From the NCBI GenBank assembly GCA_944412525.1, contig CALYBM010000069.1:1-64000 (forward strand): 64,000 bases of DNA, given 5' to 3'. Made by a program: the position numbers and the translations under genes. The notes beneath the pieces are model-generated. The model searched no databases. It saw nothing but the letters and a program-made list of their open reading frames with translations, and was not told the DNA's origin. Within the stretch, counting starts at the first letter, position 1. The number at the start of each line of letters is the position of its first letter. Shown here in pieces: positions 26,468-36,100 of this stretch. The stretch is from an uncultured Ruminococcus sp. GTDB taxonomy: Bacteria; Bacillota; Clostridia; Oscillospirales; Acutalibacteraceae.

Positions 26468-26950
26468 ATGGATAAACTTCTGCGTATTTTAAGTGCTGAT
26501 TCAGGCTTTACTACCGCTCAGCTTGCTACGATGCTCGGAGAGCCGGAGGATTATATTAAGGCTCAAATTAAGGAATATGAAAACAAGGGTATAATCAAAG
26601 GCTATCAGGCTTTGATAAACCGTGACGAGCTTTCAAACGGCGGCGTTGAGGCTTTGATTGAGCTTAGGGTAACTCCCAAAAAAGAAACCGGCTTTGATGA
26701 AATGGCAGAGCGTTGCATGGCATTTGACGAGGTGGAATCGGTTTATCTTATGGCAGGTGCGTATGATTTTGCGCTTATTGTAAGAGGCGAAACTATGCAG
26801 GATATTTCTATGTTCGTTGCCAAAAAGCTTTCTACCGTTGACGGCGTGCTTTCCACAAGCACTCATTTTATTATGCGTCATTATAAGGACAGGGGAAAGA
26901 ACCTGATTAATTTTGACGAGCAAACCGACGGGAGGAACTTAATCCTGTGA
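26468..26950 (+). CDS. Lrp/AsnC-family transcriptional regulator
   Basis: DNA-binding regulator with an N-terminal helix-turn-helix (about 1-60, TTAQLATMLGEPEDYIKAQIKE) and a C-terminal RAM-like ligand and oligomerisation domain (about 70-150, IELRVTPKKETGFDEMA and MAGAYDFALIVRG). The 160 residues match the family. A very strong AGGAGGAG precedes the ATG. Its stop overlaps the start of the aminotransferase gene (GTGA), so it most likely senses an amino acid and controls its partner enzyme. This pair is common in Clostridia. Confidence 0.92.
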   Translation: MDKLLRILSADSGFTTAQLATMLGEPEDYIKAQIKEYENKGIIKGYQALINRDELSNGGVEALIELRVTPKKETGFDEMAERCMAFDEVESVYLMAGAYDFALIVRGETMQDISMFVAKKLSTVDGVLSTSTHFIMRHYKDRGKNLINFDEQTDGRNLIL

Positions 26951-28128
26951 TTGATTATCAGAAATATCTAAACGACAGAATAAAATCGGTAAAGCCGTCG
27001 GGAATCCGAAAGTTTTTTGATATCGCAAACGAAATGGACGATGTAATTTCGCTTAGCATCGGAGAGCCTGACTTTCAGACGCCGTGGCATATACGCGATG
27101 AGGGAATAAAAACCCTCGAAAAAGGCAAGACGTGGTATTCTCCAAACCGTGGATTTATGCAGCTTAGGGAAGAAATTTCAAAGTATTACTCCCGTAGATA
27201 CAACATTTCTTATGACCCGAGCAAACAAACGCTTGTTACAGTCGGCGGAAGCGAGGCCATTGACCTTGCGTTCAGAACCTTGGTTCAGGAGGGCGATGAG
27301 GTTATTATCCCCGAACCGTCTTTTGTGTGCTATGAACCTCTTACGGTTATGACAGGCGGTAAACCTGTTATTATAAATACCAAAAACGAGGATAAATTCA
27401 GATTAAAGGCAAAGGACCTTGAAGCCGCGATTACCCCAAAGACAAAGCTTGTTGTACTCCCGTATCCCAATAATCCTACGGGTGCCATCATGGAAAAGCA
27501 AGACCTTGAGGAAATTGCAAAGGTTGTCATCAAGCACGATTTGCTTGTTTTGTCCGATGAAATTTATTCCGAGCTTACATACGGAAAAAACTCACACATA
27601 TCAATAGCGTCTCTTGAAAATATGTATGAGCGTACAATCGTGATTAACGGTTTTTCAAAATCATACGCCATGACAGGCTGGCGTCTCGGCTATGCACTCG
27701 GTCCCGCTCCGATTATCGGTCAAATGACGAAGCTTCACCAGTACGGAATAATGTCTGCCCCGACTACAGCTCAGTACGCTGCCGTTGAAGCACTCAGAAA
27801 CGGCGACGGCGATGTCGAGAAAATGCGTGACGAATACGATATGCGACGCAGACTTGTTGTTGACGGCTTTAACGAAATGGGACTTACCTGCTTTGAACCG
27901 CTCGGAGCTTTTTATGTTTTTCCGTGTATCAAAAGCACTGGACTTACTTCCGAGGAGTTTTGTACAAGCCTGATTATGAAAAAGCATGTTGCCGTTGTAC
28001 CCGGCACTGCGTTCGGCGAGTGCGGCGATGGGTTTGTGCGTGTGTCATATTCATATTCGCTTAATCACCTCAAAATTGCACTTGAGCGTATAAAGGAATT
28101 TTTAGAGGAATTACACAATGAAAATTAA
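26947..28128 (+). CDS. PLP-dependent class I aminotransferase
   Basis: Fold-type I aminotransferase of the aspartate/aromatic (PatA-like) group, 393 residues. The start GTG 26947 overlaps the regulator's TGA. Visible motifs: SLSIGEPDFQTPWHIRD, VTVGGSEAIDLAFR, PYPNNPTGAIM, LSDEIYSELTY, the PLP lysine in GFSKSYAMTGWRLGYALGP (about residue 237), and the substrate-carboxylate arginine in GFVRVSYSYS. The amino-acid substrate cannot be set from sequence alone. Translational coupling to the Lrp-type gene suggests regulation by its substrate or product. It overlaps ispE by 11 bases. Confidence 0.93.
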   Translation: MIDYQKYLNDRIKSVKPSGIRKFFDIANEMDDVISLSIGEPDFQTPWHIRDEGIKTLEKGKTWYSPNRGFMQLREEISKYYSRRYNISYDPSKQTLVTVGGSEAIDLAFRTLVQEGDEVIIPEPSFVCYEPLTVMTGGKPVIINTKNEDKFRLKAKDLEAAITPKTKLVVLPYPNNPTGAIMEKQDLEEIAKVVIKHDLLVLSDEIYSELTYGKNSHISIASLENMYERTIVINGFSKSYAMTGWRLGYALGPAPIIGQMTKLHQYGIMSAPTTAQYAAVEALRNGDGDVEKMRDEYDMRRRLVVDGFNEMGLTCFEPLGAFYVFPCIKSTGLTSEEFCTSLIMKKHVAVVPGTAFGECGDGFVRVSYSYSLNHLKIALERIKEFLEELHNEN

Positions 28129-28987
28129 GGTGCTTGCTCCCGCAAAAATTAATCTTTCACTTGATGTACTCAGAAAACGCCCTGACGGTTATCACGAAAT
28201 TTCCACCGTGATGCAGTCAGTCAGCCTGTACGATACGGTTACTCTGTCCGAAAGCGAAGAAAGCGGCGTTACCGTTTCCTGCAATTATGCAGGTGTTCCG
28301 TGTGATGACAGCAACATATGCGTAAAGTCGGCGTACAGATTTTTTGATTACTGCCGAATGGATGTTTGCAATGTACATATTGATATACAAAAACAAATCC
28401 CGACGCAGGCGGGTCTTGCGGGCGGCAGTGCCGACGGTGCGGCAGTTGTGCTGGGACTTAATATGCTTTTTGACAGAAGGCTTACTTTCGCTGAAATGCA
28501 CGATATTTGCGAAAAGGTGGGTGCCGATGTGCCGTTTTGCCTTGAGGGCGGAACTAAGCTTGCAACGGGAATCGGCACGGATTTAAAGAAGCTTCCGTCA
28601 TTTCACTGCTCGGATATTGTAATTTGCAAGCCGAACAGCGTGAGTGTTTCCACCGCTGACGCATACTCAAAGGTTGACGCACTCAGTCCCCACCCTTCAT
28701 ATACCGATGAAATGGTAAAGGCAATTTACAGCAGAGATATGTTTTTGATTTCTGCAACTATTTTTAATGATTTTGAGCTTGCTTTGGGTATTCCCGAAGT
28801 AAACGAAATCAAAAGGATTATGCTTGACTGCAAGGCAAGGGGTGCCGGAATGAGCGGATCGGGTTCGGCGGTTTTTGCTGTTTTTACATCGTCACGTAGG
28901 GCAAAAAAGTGCTATGAAAAGCTCAGGGAAAATTACAGCGAGGTCTTTCTCTGCAAGCCGATTAAAAACGGCTGCGTTGTTGAGTAG
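28118..28987 (+). CDS. ispE: 4-diphosphocytidyl-2-C-methyl-D-erythritol kinase
   Basis: GHMP kinase of the non-mevalonate (MEP) isoprenoid pathway. The 289 residues are of normal length. The protein opens MKIKVLAPAKINLSLDVLRKRPDGYHEI with the lysine and His of the active site. It then has the ATP loop PTQAGLAGGSADGAAVVL (about 92-110) and the C-terminal GAGMSGSGSAVFAVF. The overlap with the upstream aminotransferase suggests one transcript. The gene ends 45 bases before a terminator hairpin that itself reaches into the spoIIR start region. Confidence 0.95.
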   Translation: MKIKVLAPAKINLSLDVLRKRPDGYHEISTVMQSVSLYDTVTLSESEESGVTVSCNYAGVPCDDSNICVKSAYRFFDYCRMDVCNVHIDIQKQIPTQAGLAGGSADGAAVVLGLNMLFDRRLTFAEMHDICEKVGADVPFCLEGGTKLATGIGTDLKKLPSFHCSDIVICKPNSVSVSTADAYSKVDALSPHPSYTDEMVKAIYSRDMFLISATIFNDFELALGIPEVNEIKRIMLDCKARGAGMSGSGSAVFAVFTSSRRAKKCYEKLRENYSEVFLCKPIKNGCVVE

Positions 28988-29031
28988 TATAGTTAAGTAG
29001 TATATTTTTATAAAATGGAATATTTTTACAT

Positions 29032-29070
29032 AACCTGTCCATACTCTAAGTAAAGAGAGGACAGGTTTTT
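29032..29070 (+). terminator. Terminator after ispE overlapping the spoIIR start region
   Basis: AACCTGTCC/GGACAGGTT, a perfect 9-bp stem with an 18-base loop, is followed by seven T residues. The spoIIR ATG is at 29073 and its only Shine-Dalgarno-like run (GAGAGG, 29055-29060) is in the loop and 3' arm. Confidence 0.85.
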
Positions 29071-29072
29071 TT

Positions 29073-29669
29073 ATGAAATTATTTTTAAAATCTTTATGCG
29101 TAGCCTTTGTGTTGACCGTAATATTTTCAATGCTTCCTTTTGAAACGGAGTGTAAAGAAATCTCAAACGAGGTGTTCAGACTTCATATTCTTGCAAATTC
29201 AGACTCGGAGTCCGACCAGGAGCTAAAGCTCAAGGTAAGGGATAAGGTGCTTGAGTACACCGAGTCGCTGTTTGAAAATTCTCACTCAAAGGAGGAGGCG
29301 GAAAACGTAGTTTCCGATAATTTGCAGGAAATCTGCAATGTGGCTTTAAAAGAGGTGAGAAACAACGGCTATGACTACGGCGTCACGGCAGAAATTACAA
29401 ATATGTATTTTTCAACCAGATATTATGACAGCTACACTTTGCCGTCGGGAATGTATGACGCGTTGAGAATTACAATAGGAAGCGGAGAAGGTCATAACTG
29501 GTGGTGCGTTATGTATCCGTCTGTTTGTATATCTTCAGAAGAAAATCAGGACAAAGCCGCAAAGGAAGCTTTGAATGAAAATCAGTATGACATTGTAAAA
29601 AACGAACAGTATGAATACAAGTTTAAGATAGTAGAAATATTTGAAAAAATTTGTTCATATTTCAGCTAA
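29073..29669 (+). CDS. spoIIR: Stage II sporulation protein R
   Basis: Secreted signalling protein made in the forespore that triggers processing of pro-sigma-E in the mother cell through SpoIIGA. The 198 residues begin with an N-terminal hydrophobic export segment (SLCVAFVLTVIFSMLPF). The family signature FRLHILANSDSESDQELKLKVRD lies at about 32-55, and NWWCVMYPSVC (about 147) is the typical cysteine-containing box. Its presence is good evidence for a spore-forming lineage. In Bacillus it is controlled by sigma-F; I could not identify a convincing sigma-F promoter. The leader holds an unusual terminator-like hairpin. Confidence 0.94.
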   Translation: MKLFLKSLCVAFVLTVIFSMLPFETECKEISNEVFRLHILANSDSESDQELKLKVRDKVLEYTESLFENSHSKEEAENVVSDNLQEICNVALKEVRNNGYDYGVTAEITNMYFSTRYYDSYTLPSGMYDALRITIGSGEGHNWWCVMYPSVCISSEENQDKAAKEALNENQYDIVKNEQYEYKFKIVEIFEKICSYFS

Positions 29670-29760
29670 GTCCTTTAAATGACGCACCTCTTATGATATA
29701 TTATAAATATCGCATATATAGCAGAAGTCAAAAGGTTTAAGACGCGAATTTTCAGCGGTC

Positions 29761-29789
29761 TTGATTGATAAAATAATTTTAAATATAAA
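29761..29789 (+). promoter_or_regulatory. Candidate addBA promoter
   Basis: TTGATT, 17 bases, TATAAA, 27 bases upstream of the addB ATG. Confidence 0.45.
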
Positions 29790-29815
29790 GATATAAAAGC
29801 GTTGGGGTGTGTAAT

Positions 29816-32800
29816 ATGCTGCGGTTTGTTTTAGGAAAAAGCGGAACAGGCAAAACAACATATATGTATAATAAAATATGTGAGCTTTCAAAAAACGGCA
29901 ATGAAAAGCTGTTGGTGCTTGTCCCCGATATGAATACCTTTGAAACGGAAAAAGCTTTTTTAAATCTTTTGGGTGCAAAGCTTTCAAAAAACATCAAGGT
30001 TTTCGGATTTTCACGACTGTGCCGTTTTGTGTTTGAACAGACCCTCAATGTGCCTCAAAATGTCATTGACGACGGCACCCGTGCCGTAATTATGAATATA
30101 GCACTTGAACAGCTTACGGAAAAGCTCATACTTTTAAAAACAAAGAAAACAGGCAGTCTTGCTCAGCTTATGCTGCAAACGCTTACCGACTGCAAAAAAA
30201 ATAATATTTCAATTTCTATGCTTTATAATGCTTCAAACAGCATAAAAAACGAAACGCTTAAAGCAAAGCTGTATGAAACCGCACTTGTTTTAGACACCTT
30301 TGACGCGATTTTGTCACAAAGCTATGTTGACCCGCTTGACGATTTGACCAGACTTTATAATATTCTTTGTGAGAATAATATGTTTGACGGCTACACCGTG
30401 TTTGTCGATTCTTTCAGCGGATTTTCCGCACAGCAGTTAAAAGTTTTGAAGGTGATTTTAAATCAGTGCAGTTCTGCCTTTATCGCATTGACGCTTGATC
30501 CCGAAAGCGACGAACAGGAGCAGGCTTTTGTTACATCGTATGCCACCTATAAAACGCTGAAAAATATTGCAAAATCGGAGGGCATAGAGTTAAAAGTTCC
30601 TGTTAAGCTGTCGGAAAACAAAAAATTTAAAAACAGTGAGCTTTCGGTGCTTGAAAGCTCGATTTTCAGAAAAGACAAGGCACAAAGCCCCGACGAACCC
30701 CAAAACATCATACTTTACTCGGCGAAGGACAGATATGAGGAATGCGAGTTTGCCGCTCGTCAGATAAAGCGTATGATAATCAAAGACGGGTTGCTGTACC
30801 GTGATATTACCGTCATTTGTCACGATACCCAACCGTACAGGGGGATAATAGATACGGTATTTCAAAAGTACGAAATACCGTACTTTATGGATTCGAAAAG
30901 CGATATCGAGGTAAAGCCCGTTATTCGCTTTGTTAATTCCGTGTTCAGAATTATTTTTGATAATTTTCAGAGAGACGATGTAATGGCGTTGCTCAAAACA
31001 GGTCTTACCTCAAATTCTCTTGAAGAAATAAACTGCTTTGAAAACTATACATATATTTGGAATGTAAACGGTTCGGATTTTAAATCGGAATTTACCCAAA
31101 ATCCCCGCGGCTTTTCTTCAAGATTGTCCGATTCCGACATTGAAAGCCTGAAAACGGCTGAAAAAGTGCGAAAGAGTATTGCAGAGCCGCTTTTGAGATT
31201 CAGCGAAAATATTAAGGACAAAAACGGAAGAGAAATAACACAACTTCTTTATGAGCTTTTAACAGAGCTTAAAGTGCAGGACGCTCTCAGTAATATGTAT
31301 GACGCATTTGAAGACGGCAGCGAAAGGGGCAGGGGAGAGGAGCAAATCCGAGTTTGGAACTTTTTGATGGACGCGTTTGACAAAACGGCGGCGGTTGTCG
31401 GAGATACCGCCTTATCGCCCCGACGGTATTACGAGCTTCTCTCAATTCAGATTTCTTCAATAAAGCTGATGAAAATACCCCAAACGCTCGACAGCGTAAC
31501 CGTTACCACCGCACAGCGTGTCAGGGTTTCAAACCAAAAGGTAACATTTTTAATCGGCTGTACAGACGGAGAATTTCCCTCCGTTCCTCATTCATCGGGC
31601 GTGTTCTCGCCTTATGAGCTAAAGCAGCTTTCGCTAAGCGATGTAAAGCTCTGCGAGGACTTTTCAAGTCTTGCAGACCTTGAAATTTTTATGGCGTATT
31701 GCTGTATGACTTCTCCCTCGGAAAAGCTCTATATCACATATCCGTGCTTCGATTTGCTCGGAACACCCTATTCGCCGTCAGTGATTTTTGAAGAAACAGT
31801 AAAAGCGTTTCCGAACATAAAAATCTATGACCGTTACGACTTCAACCCAAAGCTTGAGGCAATGTACTCGATTAGACCTGCGTTTGAAGAATACGCCCGC
31901 TCTCTTTGTGAAAACGGCGGAGGGCTCAAAGGACTTTCCGAGTTTTTTGACAGTCATCCGTATTTTTCCTCAAAGTCAAAAGCCGTTATCCGTGCCGCAA
32001 ACAGCACTCCTTTCAAAATAAGCGAGCCGAAAAACGCCGAAAGCCTCTTCGGCGAAAACTTAAAAATATCCGCGTCGCAGGTTCAAAAATTCAGTCTTTG
32101 CAGATTTGCCTATTTTTGCAGCTACGGACTTAATATCCGTGAGCGACGCAGGGCGGAGATTAATCAGCTTGAATACGGAACGCTTGTTCACTTTTTGCTT
32201 GAAAGATTTTTTGGCACTTTCAAAAAGCAGGACTACTCCTCAATGACGGACGAGAGTATTAAAGCTTTTACAGAGAATGCCTTAAACGAATATTCCGAGC
32301 AGTATTTCGGCGGCTTTGAGAACAAGAACAAGGCGTTTATGTACAGGCTTAAAATAATATCCGAAAATGTGTTTGTATTGTTAAAGCATATAATAACCGA
32401 GCTTGGACAGAGTGACTTTGATGTTGCAGACTGCGAGCTTAAAATCGGCGACGATATCCCGTCCTACACGGTGACGCTGCCTGACGGTCATAATGTTGCT
32501 TTGTACGGAAGCGTTGACCGTGTGGATATAATGGAGAGCAATAAAGTAAAATATCTGCGTATTGTTGATTACAAAACAGGCTCAGCCGTGTTTAACCTCT
32601 CCGATATTTTATACGGACTTAATTTGCAGATGCTTCTGTATTTATATTCAATCATTTTAAACGGCAGTGAAAAATACGGAGATGTTTTGCCTGCGGGAAT
32701 ACTCTATATGCCCGCAACGGTTCCCGTTATTTCATCGGAAAAACCGCTTAGCGACAAAGAGGTAAAAGACAGTATTAAAAAATCACTTAAAATGAACGGT

Positions 32801-33154
32801 TTGCTCCTCGACGACGCAAGAGTTATCAAAGGAATGGATAAATCGGAAAAAGCCGTCTATATACCCGTAAAAATCGACCTCGGCACCCCGAAATCTTCAA
32901 AAAGCCTTGCCACATTGGAGCAGTTCGGAAAAATATTCAAAAAGCTTGAATATACCGTGTCTTCAATGGGCAGCAAGCTTTATTCGGGAGATATTGAGGC
33001 GGCTCCGCTTAAGGGCGGAAAAGATGCGTGCGAGTACTGTCCGTACGACAGCGTTTGTCAATATCGCATGAGCAGTCCCGTAAACGCGTTTGCCGTTTCA
33101 AATGATGGAGTTTATCAAAAAATTGACAGTGAGCTTGAGAAAGGGGAGAAGTAA
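29816..33154 (+). CDS. addB: ATP-dependent helicase/nuclease subunit B (AddB)
   Basis: Partner of AddA in the RecBCD-like complex that resects double-strand breaks. ATG 29816 is chosen because GGGGTG lies 6 bases upstream; the GTG at 29807 is part of that site. The 1112-residue protein has an N-terminal P-loop GKSGTGKTTYMYNK, an inactive helicase-like body, and a C-terminal RecB-type nuclease (about 750-1090). The nuclease carries YGTLVHFLLERFF, GSVDRVDI and RIVDYKTG. Fe-S cluster cysteines are seen as SLCRFAYFC and CEYCPYDSVC (CxxCx5C), as in Bacillus AddB. addA follows directly after 1 base. Confidence 0.94.
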   Translation: MLRFVLGKSGTGKTTYMYNKICELSKNGNEKLLVLVPDMNTFETEKAFLNLLGAKLSKNIKVFGFSRLCRFVFEQTLNVPQNVIDDGTRAVIMNIALEQLTEKLILLKTKKTGSLAQLMLQTLTDCKKNNISISMLYNASNSIKNETLKAKLYETALVLDTFDAILSQSYVDPLDDLTRLYNILCENNMFDGYTVFVDSFSGFSAQQLKVLKVILNQCSSAFIALTLDPESDEQEQAFVTSYATYKTLKNIAKSEGIELKVPVKLSENKKFKNSELSVLESSIFRKDKAQSPDEPQNIILYSAKDRYEECEFAARQIKRMIIKDGLLYRDITVICHDTQPYRGIIDTVFQKYEIPYFMDSKSDIEVKPVIRFVNSVFRIIFDNFQRDDVMALLKTGLTSNSLEEINCFENYTYIWNVNGSDFKSEFTQNPRGFSSRLSDSDIESLKTAEKVRKSIAEPLLRFSENIKDKNGREITQLLYELLTELKVQDALSNMYDAFEDGSERGRGEEQIRVWNFLMDAFDKTAAVVGDTALSPRRYYELLSIQISSIKLMKIPQTLDSVTVTTAQRVRVSNQKVTFLIGCTDGEFPSVPHSSGVFSPYELKQLSLSDVKLCEDFSSLADLEIFMAYCCMTSPSEKLYITYPCFDLLGTPYSPSVIFEETVKAFPNIKIYDRYDFNPKLEAMYSIRPAFEEYARSLCENGGGLKGLSEFFDSHPYFSSKSKAVIRAANSTPFKISEPKNAESLFGENLKISASQVQKFSLCRFAYFCSYGLNIRERRRAEINQLEYGTLVHFLLERFFGTFKKQDYSSMTDESIKAFTENALNEYSEQYFGGFENKNKAFMYRLKIISENVFVLLKHIITELGQSDFDVADCELKIGDDIPSYTVTLPDGHNVALYGSVDRVDIMESNKVKYLRIVDYKTGSAVFNLSDILYGLNLQMLLYLYSIILNGSEKYGDVLPAGILYMPATVPVISSEKPLSDKEVKDSIKKSLKMNGLLLDDARVIKGMDKSEKAVYIPVKIDLGTPKSSKSLATLEQFGKIFKKLEYTVSSMGSKLYSGDIEAAPLKGGKDACEYCPYDSVCQYRMSSPVNAFAVSNDGVYQKIDSELEKGEK

Positions 33155-33155
33155 T

Positions 33156-36100
33156 ATGGGCAGAGAATGGACGCCGCAGCAAAAAAACGCAATTTATGCG
33201 ACAGACGGTTCGGTGCTTGTTTCGGCTGCGGCAGGTTCGGGAAAAACAGCAGTGCTTGTAGAAAGGGTAATTAATTTAATAACAAGAGAAGAAAACCCCG
33301 TTGATGTTGACAGACTGCTCATAGTTACATTTACAAGAGCTGCAGCCGCAGAAATGCAGCAGCGAATAACGCTTGCCGTAAACTCACTTCTTGAAAACGA
33401 CCCGTACAATGAGCATTTGCTAAAGCAAAAACAGCTTCTGTACACAGCGAACATTTCAACCATAGACAGCTTTTGCTCCGACACGGTTCGAGAATATTTC
33501 CACGCCCTCGATATTCCCCGAGATTTCAGAATCGGCGATGACAATGAGCTTACTCTGCTCAGCAAATCCGCGCTTGATAATGCGTTAAATACTTTCTATT
33601 CGTCCGACAGCGGCGATTTTATTGAATTGCTCGACGCCTTTTCAAACAAAAGCGGCGATTTAAAACTTCGTGAAACAGTGCTCAAAATTGCCGATTTTCT
33701 TTCAACACAGCCGTTTGCCGACAAATGGCTTGACAATATGCTTTTAAATTACGCAGAGCCGTCCTTTTCAAAGTCATTGTGGGGAAAAATTATAATTGAG
33801 CATTGCATATCTTCCGTTCACTATGCAATCAACCTCACACAAACTTCGATAAAACTGCTTGAAAGTGACGAGAAGATAAAAAACGCATTCAGCACAAGGC
33901 TCAGTGAGGACCTTGTCTTTCTTGAATCAATCCTCAAAAAGCTTCACGGCGGAGTGTGGAACGATATAGCGGCGGAAGTTTTCTCTTTTTCAAGCGGCAG
34001 GCTCGTCGCACCGAGAGGCGAAAAAGATAACCCCGTCAAGCTCGCAGTTGCACAAAACCGTGATACCGTTAAACAGGAAATCAAGTCAATACAGTCTTTT
34101 TTCTCGGAAAGCGAGGAACAAGCAAGTCTTGAAATCAAACAGCTTTACAAGCTGGTGTCAACACTTTTCAGCGTTGTCCGTGAGTACATAAAGGAGTTTG
34201 ACAGCCTTAAAAGCAAAAAGAATATTTTGTCTTTTGCCGATGTGGAACTTCTGACTGTAAAACTGCTTGCGGCCCCTGCCGACAGCGGATATACAAAAAC
34301 CGCCGCCGCCGAGGAAATATCAAAAAGATATGACGCAATAATGGTTGACGAGTTTCAGGATGTAAACGATGTTCAGGATCTAATATTCAAATGCGTAAGC
34401 AGGGATGAAAACAACCTTTTTGCGGTGGGCGATGTAAAGCAAAGCATCTACGGCTTCAGACAGGCAAAACCGCAGATTTTTATTGACCGCAAAAATTCCT
34501 ATAAGAAATTTGATGAAAACAATCCGTCTTATCCTGCAACCATAATTCTTGATAAGAATTTCAGAAGCCGCAGGGAAATTTGCGATGCAGTAAATTTTGT
34601 TTTTTCAAGACTTATGACAAAACATTCTGCCCAAATGGATTACACCGAGGACGAAATGCTTAATGTGGGTGCCGTGTATCCCGAATCCGATCAATGTGAT
34701 TACGAAATTTCTCTGATAGAAAAATCAGCCTTTGAGGATGCGGATTCCTGCGAAACAGAGGCACAGTATATCGCGCAAAAAATTCGCTCAATGATGCATT
34801 CCGGCTTTCTTGTCAAAGACGGTGACTCTATGAGAAAAGCAACCTACGGCGACTTTGCAATAATTATGAGAAGCCCTAAGGGTCGTGCAAATATCTATGT
34901 AAAAACTCTTATCAACTTCGGAATACCTGCCTTTAGCGAGAACAAAGAGAATACTTTTGATACCAAAGAAATCAAAACGGTATTAAATCTTATGAGGGTT
35001 ATTGATAATCCCTCTCTTGATATTCCGCTTTTGGCGGTTTTGTGCAGTCCGATATACGGCTTTACACCCGATGAGCTTTCGCAGATGAGGGCGGACAACC
35101 GATACACAAACCTGTATTCCGCACTTAAAAGGTATTCTTCAAAAAGCGAAAAGGCGAGAGAGTTTTTATCGGAGCTTAAGCTTTTAAAAAATTACTCCTA
35201 CACCTGTTCCGTTGACGAACTGCTCGGGTTAATATACGACATTACTTCAATCGGTGCTGTCACCTCGGCTGTCGGCTCAGGCGATTCGCCCACGAGAAAT
35301 CTTGAATTTTTGCGTGTTTACGCACGGGACTTTGAGTCAAACGGCTATAAGACATTGTCTGATTTTATTTCATATATTGACAGACTTATCGAAAACGGTG
35401 CGGATCTGCCTGCCGTATCTTCGGATACCGATTCGCTCAACAGCGTGCGTGTGCTCAGTATCCATTCGTCAAAGGGACTTGAGTTTCCCGTGTGCTTCTT
35501 AGCTAATACCGCCGCAAAATTCAACGAGAACGAATACAAGTCCGATGTGTTAATCGACAGCGCGGCGGGTCTTGGAATCAGAAAAAAACAAGGTCTGTGC
35601 AGGTATTCTACAATAACAAGGCTTGCGGTAGAGCTTGAACACTCCCAAAACGCAATGGCAGAAGAACTGAGAATTTTATATGTTGCTTTTACACGGGCAA
35701 AGGAAAAGCTTATTGCACTTGTGACAAAGAGCAATACGGAGAAATACCTCAAAGACCTTTATTCAAAATTGATTTTCGGAAAATTCATTGAGCCTTATAC
35801 CGTTTCAAAGTGCAAACGAATATCCGATTGGCTGCTTTTGTGTGCTCTTGTGCATCCCTCTCAAAATAAATTAAGACGCTTTGTAGATCCGATGTCACAG
35901 CTTCTGCCGCAAGACAACAGCCTAAACTGGAAGCTCGATTTAATAAATGAAAAAGAGCAGATAACAGGCTTTTCCTGTGCAGAACTAGAAAATTCAGAAG
36001 AGAATAACACAAATACCAAAGTCGTAGATTCATTTGATTATGCACAGCTTCTTAAGGCAAATCTCGCTTTTGAATACAAAAATTGTGAAATTATGAATCT

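Noticed and set aside
28987..29025. GTATA and GGAATATTT as a sigma-F promoter for spoIIR.
   Set aside because: The spacing is 12 bases rather than about 15 and the -10 match is incomplete in AT-rich DNA.
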